A stretch of DNA of 64,000 nt from positions 1-64,000 of the forward strand of contig JAZUMG010000022.1 of the NCBI GenBank assembly GCA_045603545.1, written 5' to 3'. The number at the start of each line of letters is the position of its first letter. Position 1 is the stretch's first letter. A program made the position numbers and the translations under genes. A model generated the notes under the pieces. The model saw only the letters and a list, made by a program, of their open reading frames with translations. It made no database searches and was not told the DNA's origin. Below, piece after piece: positions 34,243-42,834 of the stretch. Origin of the DNA: CAAGNP01 sp045603545. Its GTDB lineage: Bacteria > Bacteroidota > Bacteroidia > Bacteroidales > UBA932.

Positions 34243-34836
34243 TTATTTTTTGTTCTTAAAAGGCAATCCAAATTCTTTAAGAAGAGCATGAGCCTCTTCA
34301 TCTTTAGTGGTTGAAGTTACGAAAGTAATCTCCATACCAAGAACTTTGGAAATTTTATCAATATCGATCTCAGGGAAGATGATTTGCTCTTTGATACCTA
34401 GAGTGTAGTTACCTTTACCGTCCATCTTCTCGTTGATACCGTTGAAGTCTCTGATACGAGGAAGTGATACAGCGATAAGTCTCTCAAGGAACTCATACAT
34501 CTTTGCACCACGAAGAGTAACTTTAACTCCGATAGGCATACCTTTACGAAGTTTGAAGTTAGAGATATCTTTTCTTGAGTAGGTAGCCACAGCTTTCTGA
34601 CCTGTGATAGCTGTCAACTCCTGTTGTGCAACCTCGATAAGTTTCTTGTCACCGGTAGCGATACCAAGACCTTGGTTGATAGTGATCTTCTCAAGCTTTG
34701 GAACTTGCATTACGGTTGCGAAACCGAAATCTTTCATAAGCTTGCTTACGATCTCTTCTTTATACTTTTTCTGAAGGGTAGGAACATAACCTGCTACTAC
34801 TTGTTGACCTTCATTCTTTACTTCTTTCTTTGCCAT
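34243..34836 (-). CDS. rplE: 50S ribosomal protein L5
   Basis: A 197-residue 5S rRNA and P-site tRNA contact protein. The first 15 residues are an acidic/basic extension; then VPTLQKKYKEEIVSKLMKDF and PKLEKITINQGLGIAT (signature) follow. Its ATG overlaps the stop of rplX by one base. Confidence 0.97.
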   Translation of the reverse strand: MAKKEVKNEGQQVVAGYVPTLQKKYKEEIVSKLMKDFGFATVMQVPKLEKITINQGLGIATGDKKLIEVAQQELTAITGQKAVATYSRKDISNFKLRKGMPIGVKVTLRGAKMYEFLERLIAVSLPRIRDFNGINEKMDGKGNYTLGIKEQIIFPEIDIDKISKVLGMEITFVTSTTKDEEAHALLKEFGLPFKNKK

Positions 34837-35159
34837 TACTTAATCTCCTCTCCAGATTTTTTAGCGTAACGAACCAATTTCCCTTTCTCACCTAGACGGC
34901 GACCAATCTTTGTAGGACCACCTTTAGCAGGGTCAACTACCTGAAGGTTGGAAATGTGAACACCAGCTTCCTGTTTAACAATACCGCCTTGAGTATTCTT
35001 GGCATTTGGTTTAGTATGTTTGCTAACCATGTTGATACCTTCAACAATAGCGCGATCGTCTTTTTTGTTAACTGAAAGTACTTTACCGGTTTTACCTTTA
35101 TCGTTACCAGCGTTAACGTAAACGATGTCTCCTTTTTTAATATGTAATTTCTTATTCAT
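34836..35159 (-). CDS. rplX: 50S ribosomal protein L24
   Basis: A 107-residue assembly-initiator protein with a KOW motif (IKKGDIVYVNAGNDKGKTGKV). GINMVSKHTKPNAKNTQGGI is the second conserved block. AAGGAG at 35172-35167 is 7 nt upstream of the start. Confidence 0.97.
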   Translation of the reverse strand: MNKKLHIKKGDIVYVNAGNDKGKTGKVLSVNKKDDRAIVEGINMVSKHTKPNAKNTQGGIVKQEAGVHISNLQVVDPAKGGPTKIGRRLGEKGKLVRYAKKSGEEIK

Positions 35160-35166
35160 ATCAATA

Positions 35167-35172
35167 CTCCTT
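35167..35172 (-). promoter_or_regulatory. Shine-Dalgarno sequence of rplX
   Basis: Minus strand AAGGAG with 7 nt to the ATG at 35159. Confidence 0.55.
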
Positions 35173-35176
35173 ATTA

Positions 35177-35542
35177 TTATAGTACCTCAGGTGCCAAAGA
35201 GACAATCTTCATATAGTTATCACGCAACTCTCTGGCTACAGGGCCAAAGATACGGGTACCACGAACCTCACCTTGGTTGTTCAATAGTACGCAAGCGTTG
35301 TCATCAAAACGGATATAAGAACCGTCAGCACGACGAATCTCTTTCTTTGTGCGAACCACTACAGCTTTTGACACTGTACCTTTTTTTGCATCTCCACCAG
35401 GGATTGCGCTTTTAACGGCAACAACGATCTTGTCACCTACGCCAGCGTAACGACGACGGGTACCACCAAGAACTCTGATGCAAAGTACCTCTTTTGCGCC
35501 GCTATTATCAGCTACTTGTAAACGTGTTTCTTGTTGTATCAT
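35177..35542 (-). CDS. rplN: 50S ribosomal protein L14
   Basis: A 121-residue OB-fold protein. MIQQETRLQVADNSGAKEVL and RIFGPVARELRDNYMKIVSLAPEVL ends are typical. RADGSYIRFDDNACVLLNN is the signature block. 3 bp separate it from rpsQ. Confidence 0.98.
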   Translation of the reverse strand: MIQQETRLQVADNSGAKEVLCIRVLGGTRRRYAGVGDKIVVAVKSAIPGGDAKKGTVSKAVVVRTKKEIRRADGSYIRFDDNACVLLNNQGEVRGTRIFGPVARELRDNYMKIVSLAPEVL

Positions 35543-35545
35543 AGC

Positions 35546-35800
35546 TTATTTAACTTTTTCTACGATTTCTACTAATCTCCAGCATTTGGTCTTGCTCAAA
35601 GGGCGAGTCTCCATAATGCGTACTGTATCACCTTCGTCGCACACGTTTTTGTCGTCTTGTGCAACAAACTTGGTGGTTTTATTTACGAATTTACCGTAAA
35701 TGGGGTGTTTTTCTTTTCTCTTAACTGCAACAACGATAGTTTTATCCATCTTATTGCTTACCACAACCCCGATTCTTTCTTTGCGTAAATTTCTTTCCAT
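35546..35800 (-). CDS. rpsQ: 30S ribosomal protein S17
   Basis: An 84-residue OB-fold 16S-binding protein. RKERIGVVVSNKMDKTIVVA and the GDTVRIMETRPLSKTKCWRL signature are clear. 3 bp separate it from rpmC. Confidence 0.97.
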   Translation of the reverse strand: MERNLRKERIGVVVSNKMDKTIVVAVKRKEKHPIYGKFVNKTTKFVAQDDKNVCDEGDTVRIMETRPLSKTKCWRLVEIVEKVK

Positions 35801-35803
35801 AAA

Positions 35804-36001
35804 CTACTTTTCGTTTTTTTCAGCTTCAGCAAGAACTGTTAGCATACGAGCGATGTCTTTTTTCGCTTTTTTAATCTTTGAAGTATCTTCCATTGGAGAG
35901 ATAGCGTGGTTCATTTTAAGCTGAACCAAATTTGCTTTTTCGGCCTCAACGCGTTCGCGTAGATCTTTAACCGACATTTCACGAATTTCAGTTGTTTTCA
36001 T
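35804..36001 (-). CDS. rpmC: 50S ribosomal protein L29
   Basis: A 65-residue helical hairpin near the exit tunnel. EIREMSVKDLRERVEAEKAN and the KKAKKDIARMLTVLAE helix match L29. GGAGGAG (36013-36007) is 5 nt before the start. Confidence 0.96.
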   Translation of the reverse strand: MKTTEIREMSVKDLRERVEAEKANLVQLKMNHAISPMEDTSKIKKAKKDIARMLTVLAEAEKNEK

Positions 36002-36006
36002 TTTTT

Positions 36007-36013
36007 CTCCTCC
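36007..36013 (-). promoter_or_regulatory. Shine-Dalgarno sequence of rpmC
   Basis: Minus strand GGAGGAG with 5 nt to the ATG at 36001. Confidence 0.55.
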
Positions 36014-36019
36014 AATTTA

Positions 36020-36439
36020 CTATTCAACATAATCTCTACGTACTACAAACTTAGTAGTTACGGGCAATTTCTGAGCGCCAAGGCGAAGAGCTTCTTTTGC
36101 GATCTCCAATGGAACTCCTTCTGCCTCGATAAGCATACGACCAGGAGTGATAGGAGCAACGAATCCTTCAGGAGCACCTTTACCTTTACCCATACGTACT
36201 TCAGCAGGTTTCTTAGTGTAAGGTTTGTCAGGGAATACGCGGATCCAGATTTGACCTTCACGTTTCATGTAACGAACTACCGCCTGACGGGCAGCCTCAA
36301 TTTGCTGACCAGTTAGCCAACAAGCCTCTAGGGTCTTGATACCAAAAGAACCGAATGCAAGTTCTGCACCTCTGTGGGCATTACCTTTCATGCGACCTTT
36401 TTGCTGCCTTCTAAACTTGGTTTTCTTAGGTTGTAACAT
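36020..36439 (-). CDS. rplP: 50S ribosomal protein L16
   Basis: A 139-residue protein at the A site. MLQPKKTKFRRQQKGRMKG, the RMGKGKGAPEGFVAPITPGR signature and the KLPVTTKFVVRRDYVE end are clear. It is the first gene of the block here; the genes normally before it (rpsC, rplV, rpsS and so on) are absent from the window. A promoter can be read upstream at 36558-36529. Confidence 0.97.
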   Translation of the reverse strand: MLQPKKTKFRRQQKGRMKGNAHRGAELAFGSFGIKTLEACWLTGQQIEAARQAVVRYMKREGQIWIRVFPDKPYTKKPAEVRMGKGKGAPEGFVAPITPGRMLIEAEGVPLEIAKEALRLGAQKLPVTTKFVVRRDYVE

Positions 36440-36465
36440 TGTTCTATAAAGTTTAAACTATAATA

Positions 36466-36473
36466 CAAACTTA
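36466..36473 (-). promoter_or_regulatory. Second candidate -7 box before rplP
   Basis: Minus strand TAAGTTTG, 27 bp before the rplP start. Weaker than the box at 36536-36529 because no -33 element is seen. Confidence 0.35.
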
Positions 36474-36528
36474 TTTAACTTCCTGTCTATCAGGGGAATA
36501 CGCACAATTCACCCTTTTTGACGGGATG

Positions 36529-36557
36529 CAAAGGTAGAAAAAATTTTTGAAATACAA
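36529..36557 (-). promoter_or_regulatory. Promoter of the rplP-to-rplQ ribosomal operon
   Basis: Minus strand: TTG at 36557-36555, 18-base spacer, TACCTTTG at 36536-36529. Its TSS would leave a leader of about 85 nt before rplP, long enough for a regulatory structure. This promoter makes the truncated ribosomal block an independent transcription unit. Confidence 0.7.
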
Positions 36558-36645
36558 ATCTTTTTTGACCTTTTTCTGAATATTTTGGTCAAGAAAATTT
36601 GATAGCCAAATCGTGCTTTTTCAGTAAGTTATAAAAATCAAAAAT

Positions 36646-38310
36646 CTATTGGAACTGCACTTTTGGCTTTGGATGACGGACATAAAAAACAAACCCGTTT
36701 TCTTCGTAAAGTTTCACCTCGTCCTGTACGACATCGAGGAGTTCCTGTATCTTTTTCGGGTCATTTTTCACCACAAAATAGCAGGGCTTGTCTATATCCC
36801 CCGAGGTGAGCCACTCCCTGTCTGCACACCTGTTTTCAGGTTGGCGGGCAGAGTAAAAATAGTGGGCATAACTCTTCTCCATCGGATAAATGTAACAATC
36901 TTCACCCTGCTTTCCGATATAAAAATCGATCGCAGGTGCCTGACTGTACTTCTCCACCTCACCTACAGCACAAAGCATGGTGGTAAAGATGAAAAATATG
37001 GTTCCTGCAGCCAGAATGGCAAGATTCGGAATAGTGGAACTTCTCCTGAACCTCCTGCAGAACACCACAGTGCATACAATAAGGACAATACCTATAACAG
37101 GCTCAAAACCAATCCAATCAGATGTAGCTTTCATACTGTGGAGGGTATACTCATCCTTGACCAGCGGATAGAGATAGGTCTTGAATTTGTCAAAAAGGGT
37201 AAGAGCAGTTACCGCTACCCCAAACAACGATGCTATCGCTATAAGGATTCCCCCCATCCATTTTCTGAACCTTATTCTGCCATCAATCATCCCGGACACC
37301 GAATAGGCCGCCAGGAAAGTCAACGGGAAATAGCAGAACGAAGAGTAATGGATAATTTTTGTCCTCACGACAGTAAAAAGGATCAGCACCACCCAGAAAC
37401 TTATCATGCACCATCTGAACATCCCTGCAAGGGAGGCATTCTCCTCCCCCTTCAATATGCCCATTCTGAACACCGGCAAAGCGAGAATAGAGGCCGGGAA
37501 TACCCCGAAAAACAGTATAACGAAGTGATAAAGGAGGAAACCTCCGTGCCCCGCATCCTGAGTCTCAAAAAGTCTTATCTGATAGAGTATAAAGTCCTTT
37601 ATAATAGTATAATGACCGGTGGCTATCTGAAGGATAAACCACGCTCCGCCCACAACCGCAAGGACCACTGCATATATTGCCACATCCTTCCACCTGAAGT
37701 CAAGTCTGAACCTGCCCAATACCAGCCACACTCCGAAAGTGAGGGCAAAAATAAGGAAGGCCACAGGACCTTTGGTCAACACTCCAAGCCCGATAAACAA
37801 TGCCGAAAGGGCTGCGTTCCGGGCCATTTTTTGCCCCTTCTCCAAATCTGCATACCTGCTGAAGAAATATATCCCCAGAAAAATGAAAAGGTTGAACCAG
37901 GGGTCAATTATACCCGATTTGAAATAGAAAAAAGGGAAAAATGAGCAGGCATACAGGATGGTCCAAAGGAGTCCGAATCTCTCGCCTCCCACCCTTTTTC
38001 CTATATTGAAAAGGAGGAGGAGGGTCACTATACCCGCTATGGCGTTGGGAAGGCGAGCAGCCATCTCATTGACCCCGAATATCTTCATACAAAGGGCCTG
38101 CATCCATATGAAGAGCGGCGGCTTCTCCCAGAAAGATTCAAAATTAATCTGGACATTCAGGAGATCGCCGGTAAGGAGCATCTCCCTTGCTGACTCCGCA
38201 AAATTAATCTCATCCCAATCAAAAAGCCTCACCCCACCCAATCCGGGCAGAAACAGGATTGCACCAAACAGGACAATTGCAAGCTGAATCATCAGATCCC
38301 TTTTATTCAT
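36646..38310 (-). CDS. GT39-type membrane glycosyltransferase (ArnT-like)
   Basis: A 554-residue polytopic protein of the dolichyl-phosphate-mannosyltransferase/ArnT superfamily, which move sugars from polyprenyl-phosphate carriers to envelope acceptors. Key: the first periplasmic loop DWDEINFAESAREML with the catalytic Asp-Glu, and EKPPLFIWMQALCMKIFG. About eleven to twelve hydrophobic segments lie in the first 440 residues; the C-terminal 110 form a soluble domain. It overlaps GtrA by 8 bp. Donor and acceptor are unknown; the upstream GT2 likely makes the lipid-linked sugar. Confidence 0.9.
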   Translation of the reverse strand: MNKRDLMIQLAIVLFGAILFLPGLGGVRLFDWDEINFAESAREMLLTGDLLNVQINFESFWEKPPLFIWMQALCMKIFGVNEMAARLPNAIAGIVTLLLLFNIGKRVGGERFGLLWTILYACSFFPFFYFKSGIIDPWFNLFIFLGIYFFSRYADLEKGQKMARNAALSALFIGLGVLTKGPVAFLIFALTFGVWLVLGRFRLDFRWKDVAIYAVVLAVVGGAWFILQIATGHYTIIKDFILYQIRLFETQDAGHGGFLLYHFVILFFGVFPASILALPVFRMGILKGEENASLAGMFRWCMISFWVVLILFTVVRTKIIHYSSFCYFPLTFLAAYSVSGMIDGRIRFRKWMGGILIAIASLFGVAVTALTLFDKFKTYLYPLVKDEYTLHSMKATSDWIGFEPVIGIVLIVCTVVFCRRFRRSSTIPNLAILAAGTIFFIFTTMLCAVGEVEKYSQAPAIDFYIGKQGEDCYIYPMEKSYAHYFYSARQPENRCADREWLTSGDIDKPCYFVVKNDPKKIQELLDVVQDEVKLYEENGFVFYVRHPKPKVQFQ

Positions 38311-38743
38311 CTCTTTTCCTCCTTCTGAAAAGCAGGAACTTCTTCATTATAAAGTTCCACACAAATACTATTATTGTTGTTATTATTTTTGACCAGATAT
38401 AGTGAACCCCAAAACTGGATGTGAAGAGCCACATGCACAGAGAGGTGAGCCCTAGCCCCATCACCCCTATAACGGCAAAGAGGGAGAATTCCAGCGCCCT
38501 GCTCTCCACAGAGCGGTAATCAAATACCCAGAAAATACTGAAAGTATAGGTAATGAGCAACCCCACAATGTAACTTATAACCGTAGAGACAAGATAATGG
38601 AATCCTAACCACTCTGTAAGGGCATACAAAAGAGAGGTGTCCACCACAAAGGCGACCCCTCCCGAGACCAGATATCTTCCCAGCTGGACAAATATGTTGC
38701 CACTGGGGTTTTTCAATATTTTATCAAATAAATTTCCCGACAC
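38303..38743 (-). CDS. GtrA-family membrane protein
   Basis: A roughly 146-residue protein with four transmembrane helices (GGVAFVVDTSLLYALTE, TVISYIVGLLITYTFSIFWVF and two more), as in GtrA flippases for polyprenyl-phosphate sugars. I choose the GTG start at 38743, which overlaps the TAG of the GT2 gene (TAGTG). An ATG at 38785 would extend the protein 14 residues into the GT2 gene. It stands between GT2 and GT39, a known three-gene sugar-modification arrangement. Confidence 0.85.
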   Translation of the reverse strand: MSGNLFDKILKNPSGNIFVQLGRYLVSGGVAFVVDTSLLYALTEWLGFHYLVSTVISYIVGLLITYTFSIFWVFDYRSVESRALEFSLFAVIGVMGLGLTSLCMWLFTSSFGVHYIWSKIITTIIVFVWNFIMKKFLLFRRRKRDE

Positions 38744-39486
38744 TATTTTTTGAAGAGTTTGGACTTCATAAGCCCCCATTTGCAAAGCCTGTACACTATC
38801 GAGACCCTAAGGACACCCAATCCGTACACAGAACTCCTCCACAGGTTGATTGAAGAAGCATCATCAAAATATTTTGTTGGGCAGGTAACCTCCCCTATCT
38901 CATACCCCTTATAGAAAATCTGTGCCGCCATCTCGTTGTCGAGGATAAAATCATCATTGCACGCGTTATAATCTATGGAGCGCAGAACATCTGCAGAGAA
39001 GGCCCTGTACCCTGTGTGGTACTCGGAGAGTTTCTGATTTATCAGCACATTCTGGGTGAAGGTAAGAAATCTGTTGGCTATATACTTGATAATGGGCATC
39101 CCCCCCTTTCTGGCCCCTTTCCCCAGAATTCTGGATGCAAAGACGACAGGATAGACATCGTTCGCTATGATATAGGCCATAGATTCTATGAGTTTGGGGG
39201 TATACTGATAGTCAGGATGGACCATAATGACGATATCCGCACCCAACTCCAGAGCCCTGTTATAACAGGTCTTCTGATTACCGCCATACCCTTTGTTTTT
39301 TTCGTGCACAAGGACCTCCTTTATCCCCAGCTCCTTCGCCTTTTTCACAGTCTCATCCCTACTGAAATCATCGGTAAGGATCACCTCATCCACCACATCC
39401 ATAGGGATCTCCCTATATGTCTGCTCAAGGGTCTTCTCCGCATTGTATGCGGGCATCACTACCACTATTTTTTTGCCTCTTATCAT
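38743..39486 (-). CDS. GT2 polyprenyl-phosphate glycosyltransferase
   Basis: A 247-residue GT-A protein related to dolichol-phosphate mannose synthase. VVVMPAYNAEKTLEQTYRE starts the nucleotide-binding domain; DDFSRDET and IMVHPDYQY carry the Asp residues expected to bind metal and donor. It probably attaches a sugar to undecaprenyl phosphate, passed by GtrA to the ArnT-like enzyme. It lies 2 bp after the dipeptidase gene. Confidence 0.9.
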   Translation of the reverse strand: MIRGKKIVVVMPAYNAEKTLEQTYREIPMDVVDEVILTDDFSRDETVKKAKELGIKEVLVHEKNKGYGGNQKTCYNRALELGADIVIMVHPDYQYTPKLIESMAYIIANDVYPVVFASRILGKGARKGGMPIIKYIANRFLTFTQNVLINQKLSEYHTGYRAFSADVLRSIDYNACNDDFILDNEMAAQIFYKGYEIGEVTCPTKYFDDASSINLWRSSVYGLGVLRVSIVYRLCKWGLMKSKLFKK

Positions 39487-39488
39487 AA

Positions 39489-40565
39489 TTATTTCTCTGC
39501 AGCCTCCTCTACAGCCTTGAATACCCTTATAAAGTTCTTGCCCCAGAAGTGCTCTATCTCCTCATCTGTATAACCTCTTCTTAGCATCTCCTTAGTCAAT
39601 TCCTTCATCTTGGACATATTTTCAAAACCGGGAAGACCCGCACCACCATCAAAGTCTGTACCGATACCGATATACTCTTTTCCTATAAGGTTCTTCACAT
39701 AATCGACATGATCGATGATGTTAGCTACTGAAAGCTCCTTCTTAGGCTTGTGCGAGAGGAAATAACGCCCTGCAGGGAGACCTATATAACCACCTTTCTC
39801 AGCGATCTTCAACATCTCCGGATCTGTAAGGTTTCTAGGGATGGCTTTATAGTTATATACCCCCGAATGGGATGCTACCACCGGTGCTTTGCTTAGTTTT
39901 ATACAGTCGTAAACTGTGGTCCTCGAGCAGTGTGACAAATCGACGATCATACCGAGCCGGTTCATCTCCTTTACCACCTCTACACCGAATGGAGAGAGTC
40001 CGCCCCACTCATCTTTCGAGCCGTTGGCAGAGTCGCAGACATCGTTGTCCCCGAAGTGACACAGGGTGATAAGTCTGATGCCGAGATTGTAGAACATCTC
40101 CACATTCTTTATGTCGTTACCAAGCATATAAGCATTCTCCAGAGAGAGAAGAACTGCCCTTTTACCCTCTTTCTTGATTCGTAGCAAGTCTTCAGAAGTA
40201 TAAGCTATCTCTACATAATCACTGAAGTTCTTCTGCACAAACTCTTTAAACAATGTCAACTCCCTCACGCCATACTCTACAGCGAGCTGAAGGGAATCTT
40301 GGGATCTCCCAGCCTGCCCCATATAGATAGCGAAGACTCCGGCATCCAGACCGCCCTCCACCATCATAGGGAAAGAGACCTGACCTTTCTCGACAGAGTA
40401 ATCCTCAGAATCGGGATGACAAGCAAAGATAGCATAATCATTGTGAGTGTCAATAGTGAAAAACACCTTATGCAGAGAGTCTGCTTTTGCCGCTATAGCA
40501 GCTTCATCCTGCCCAAACATCGCAGCAGAGATGAATATTAAAAACAATGGTAAAATCTTTTTCAT
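39489..40565 (-). CDS. Secreted M19 membrane dipeptidase
   Basis: A 358-residue protein with a signal peptide (KKILPLFLIFISAAMFGQ). The renal-dipeptidase zinc ligands are visible: THNDY (His-x-Asp), the Glu in the ENAYML region, DLSHCS and ASHSG histidines, and GTDFDGG. It cleaves dipeptides, possibly including D-amino-acid ones. A TATTTTTG box sits five bases upstream, implying a leaderless or nearly leaderless mRNA. First gene of the GT2-GtrA-GT39 unit. Confidence 0.92.
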   Translation of the reverse strand: MKKILPLFLIFISAAMFGQDEAAIAAKADSLHKVFFTIDTHNDYAIFACHPDSEDYSVEKGQVSFPMMVEGGLDAGVFAIYMGQAGRSQDSLQLAVEYGVRELTLFKEFVQKNFSDYVEIAYTSEDLLRIKKEGKRAVLLSLENAYMLGNDIKNVEMFYNLGIRLITLCHFGDNDVCDSANGSKDEWGGLSPFGVEVVKEMNRLGMIVDLSHCSRTTVYDCIKLSKAPVVASHSGVYNYKAIPRNLTDPEMLKIAEKGGYIGLPAGRYFLSHKPKKELSVANIIDHVDYVKNLIGKEYIGIGTDFDGGAGLPGFENMSKMKELTKEMLRRGYTDEEIEHFWGKNFIRVFKAVEEAAEK

Positions 40566-40569
40566 AAGA

Positions 40570-40577
40570 CAAAAATA
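40570..40577 (-). promoter_or_regulatory. -7 box of the dipeptidase operon
   Basis: Minus strand TATTTTTG ends five bases before the ATG at 40565, so the transcript may start at the start codon. Confidence 0.45.
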
Positions 40578-40589
40578 ACTACTTTTCTT

Positions 40590-40597
40590 TACCTTTG
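40590..40597 (+). promoter_or_regulatory. -7 box of the DUF4294 gene
   Basis: TACCTTTG, nine bases before the ATG at 40606; the leader would be only a few nucleotides. It is divergent from the dipeptidase promoter. Confidence 0.5.
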
Positions 40598-40605
40598 TCC
40601 CAATT

Positions 40606-41292
40606 ATGAATAAAATTTATCTCATAATTTTGGTATCGTTACTCCTCCCGCTGGGTCACTACACCCTTGCCGGTCAGGACAAATCGGAGTATATGCTTTA
40701 CTCGATAGAGGGGCGGGACACCATATACCACTCCGACATAGCCCCTGCATACAAGAAATACCGTGAGAAGGTTAAGAGGCAGAAAGGCAAACAGTGGCGC
40801 AAATACTACAGGACTGTACACAATTTTGCCAAAACATATCCATATGCCCTGGTTGCCAAAGAGAAAAGGGCCGAAGCCGACAGATATCTTGAGACACATG
40901 ACCTCTCAAAAATGGAGAGGGAAAAGTATTTGAAAAAATACGAAAAAGAGCTTTTCAACACATTCGAAAAGCCATTACGCAACCTCACATTTGAGCAGGG
41001 GAGGATGCTGCTAAGACTGATAGACAGAGAGTTGGGACTCACATCCTTTTATATAATAAGGGATTACCGTGGAAAGGCTGCTGCCGGTTTCTGGCAGGGA
41101 GTCGCCAAAATATTCGGAGCCGATCTCAAGACACCATATGACAGATTTGGACAGGACAAGGATCTGGAGGAGCTGGTTCAGATGTACCATAAAGGGGAAT
41201 TCGGCTACCTGTATGTCTCCATATTCGGGAAGCATCCACCAAGACCTGCAGTTTCACCAAAGAACGACTTCAGACAACTTCATATCGACTGA
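40606..41292 (+). CDS. DUF4294-family exported protein
   Basis: A 228-residue protein with a signal peptide (NKIYLIILVSLLLPLGHYTLA, G/A-type cleavage near residue 23). The mature part is helical and basic with YRTVHNFAKTYPYALVAKEK, LTFEQGRMLLRLIDRELGLT and FWQGVAKIFGADLKTPYD, all conserved in DUF4294, a Bacteroidota-specific family of unknown function. The last 23 bp overlap the 3' end of lpxH on the other strand. Confidence 0.85.
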   Translation: MNKIYLIILVSLLLPLGHYTLAGQDKSEYMLYSIEGRDTIYHSDIAPAYKKYREKVKRQKGKQWRKYYRTVHNFAKTYPYALVAKEKRAEADRYLETHDLSKMEREKYLKKYEKELFNTFEKPLRNLTFEQGRMLLRLIDRELGLTSFYIIRDYRGKAAAGFWQGVAKIFGADLKTPYDRFGQDKDLEELVQMYHKGEFGYLYVSIFGKHPPRPAVSPKNDFRQLHID

Positions 41293-42016
41293 AGGTGAGT
41301 TGCTCTCCATCATAAAGGGCATACTCACACCCGTTCACCCAATCACCAAGTACAATCATATCTCCACCGGAAGGGAGCTCCATCCTGACAGGTGTATGGA
41401 AGTGACCGAATATGAAGTGGTCCACCTTCTCAGGAAACGAGGAAGCATATTTGTATATAGGCTCATCTTCCCCTCTGAATATATACTGCGACTTTTTGCC
41501 GCCGCTGGCCAGACGGGAGTGCTTAGACCAGTTATAGCCCAGGCTGAAAGCGATTCTCGGGTGGAGCGAACTGAAAAGGGCCTGAATAACCCTATTGTTG
41601 AAAATCCATCTTATAATCCTGAAACCGAGAGGGGTGTAACCGAGACCGTCTCCGTGTCCCAGACAAAAGGTCTGACCCTCTATATTGACCACATAGGGCT
41701 GCTGCAGAACCTTGATTCCCAACTCTTTCTCAAAATAGCCATATGTCCAGATATCGTGATTGCCCTTGAAAAAGAAGATATCTGTACCCTTGTCCCGGAG
41801 TTCCGCCAATTTTCCGAGCACTCGTGTGTGCCCCCTGGGGATAACATACTTGTACTCGTACCAGAAATCAAAAATATCCCCAAGCAGATAGAGTGCCCTG
41901 GTATTTTCGGGCAGGGAGTTGAGAAAACCCATAAACCTCTTCTCCACCTGTGAAGCATCTGAAGCCCGCAGCCCCAGATGGACATCTGACACGAAGTAGT
42001 ACAAGTTCTTTAACAT
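41270..42016 (-). CDS. lpxH: UDP-2,3-diacylglucosamine diphosphatase
   Basis: A 248-residue calcineurin-type phosphoesterase in lipid A synthesis. Metal motifs in order: SDVHLG, GDIFDFW, GNHDIW, GHGDGLG and GHFHTP. I start at MLKNLYYFVSDVHLG (42016); the 32 residues before it are Cys-rich and overlap uppP. Start overlaps the uppP stop by 7 bp, so coupling is likely. The enzyme hydrolyses UDP-diacylglucosamine to lipid X; LpxI-type homology is excluded by the DxH...GNHD motifs. Confidence 0.93.
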   Translation of the reverse strand: MLKNLYYFVSDVHLGLRASDASQVEKRFMGFLNSLPENTRALYLLGDIFDFWYEYKYVIPRGHTRVLGKLAELRDKGTDIFFFKGNHDIWTYGYFEKELGIKVLQQPYVVNIEGQTFCLGHGDGLGYTPLGFRIIRWIFNNRVIQALFSSLHPRIAFSLGYNWSKHSRLASGGKKSQYIFRGEDEPIYKYASSFPEKVDHFIFGHFHTPVRMELPSGGDMIVLGDWVNGCEYALYDGEQLTFSRYEVV

Positions 42017-42834
42017 ACCGACAATACGATAGAGAGAATACCTGCTGCAGCACAGTAGATGGCAAAGTATACCAGCTTGGCCTTTCTCACAATATTGATC
42101 ATCCACTTGCAAGCCAGGAAGCCCGATATGAACGCGGCCAGGAAACCTGCTACAAGGGGACCGGCCGAGATACCCGAAGCACCTGCCGCAAATTCACCGC
42201 TTATCAGCTCAAGGAAAGCCTCACCCAATATCGGGATAAGGACCATAAGGAATGAGAATTGTGCCATAGCACTTTTTTTCACACCGCAGAGCAGACCTGT
42301 AGCAATGGTGGATCCTGAACGGGAAAGACCCGGAAGGACAGCTATTGACTGGGCAATGCCGATGATTATAGCCTCCTTGTAACCCACCTCTTTTCCTATC
42401 TCATTGCCGTCACCTGCCATTTTTTCCCGCTTACGTGTCACATAATCGCTCAGAGAGAGGAGGCATGCGGTAATGATGAGCATAATACCCACAACAAGGG
42501 CACCGGAACCGAAAATCTGCTCCACATAATCCTTGAAGAAAACACCCACGATAAGGATAGGAATCATAGAAACACCTATCTTGAGAAGATATTCTGTCTG
42601 GGCATTGTACCTGAATCTGAAAAATCCCTTGATGAGATCCCATATGGTCTTTCTGAATACCACAATCGTGCTCAGAACTGTGGCCGCATGCACAGCCACT
42701 TCAAAACTCAAATTGCCGGAATCTATCCCAAAAATCTCTTTTGCAAGAGTCAGGTGACCACTACTGCTCACCGGAAGGAACTCTGTCAATCCCTGAAGAA
42801 CTCCTAAAACTATAGCTTCCAACCAACTCATCAT
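42010..42834 (-). CDS. uppP: Undecaprenyl-diphosphatase
   Basis: A 274-residue BacA/UppP that regenerates the undecaprenyl-phosphate carrier and gives bacitracin resistance. LGVLQGLTEFLPVSSSGHL carries the catalytic Glu/Ser/His motif, and IAVLPGLSRSGSTIATGLL is the second motif with Arg. Eight helices. The start overlaps the stop of DUF3098 by 4 bp (ATGA). Confidence 0.96.
   Translation of the reverse strand: MMSWLEAIVLGVLQGLTEFLPVSSSGHLTLAKEIFGIDSGNLSFEVAVHAATVLSTIVVFRKTIWDLIKGFFRFRYNAQTEYLLKIGVSMIPILIVGVFFKDYVEQIFGSGALVVGIMLIITACLLSLSDYVTRKREKMAGDGNEIGKEVGYKEAIIIGIAQSIAVLPGLSRSGSTIATGLLCGVKKSAMAQFSFLMVLIPILGEAFLELISGEFAAGASGISAGPLVAGFLAAFISGFLACKWMINIVRKAKLVYFAIYCAAAGILSIVLSVC

Noticed and set aside
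36649..37944. Plus-strand open frame of 431 codons opposite the ArnT-like gene
   Set aside because: Shadow of a real gene with strong membrane-protein features and operon context; the plus-strand product has no recognisable fold or motif.
41069..41953. Plus-strand open frame of 294 codons opposite lpxH
   Set aside because: Overlaps both DUF4294 and lpxH; the lpxH motifs are unambiguous, so the frame is chance.
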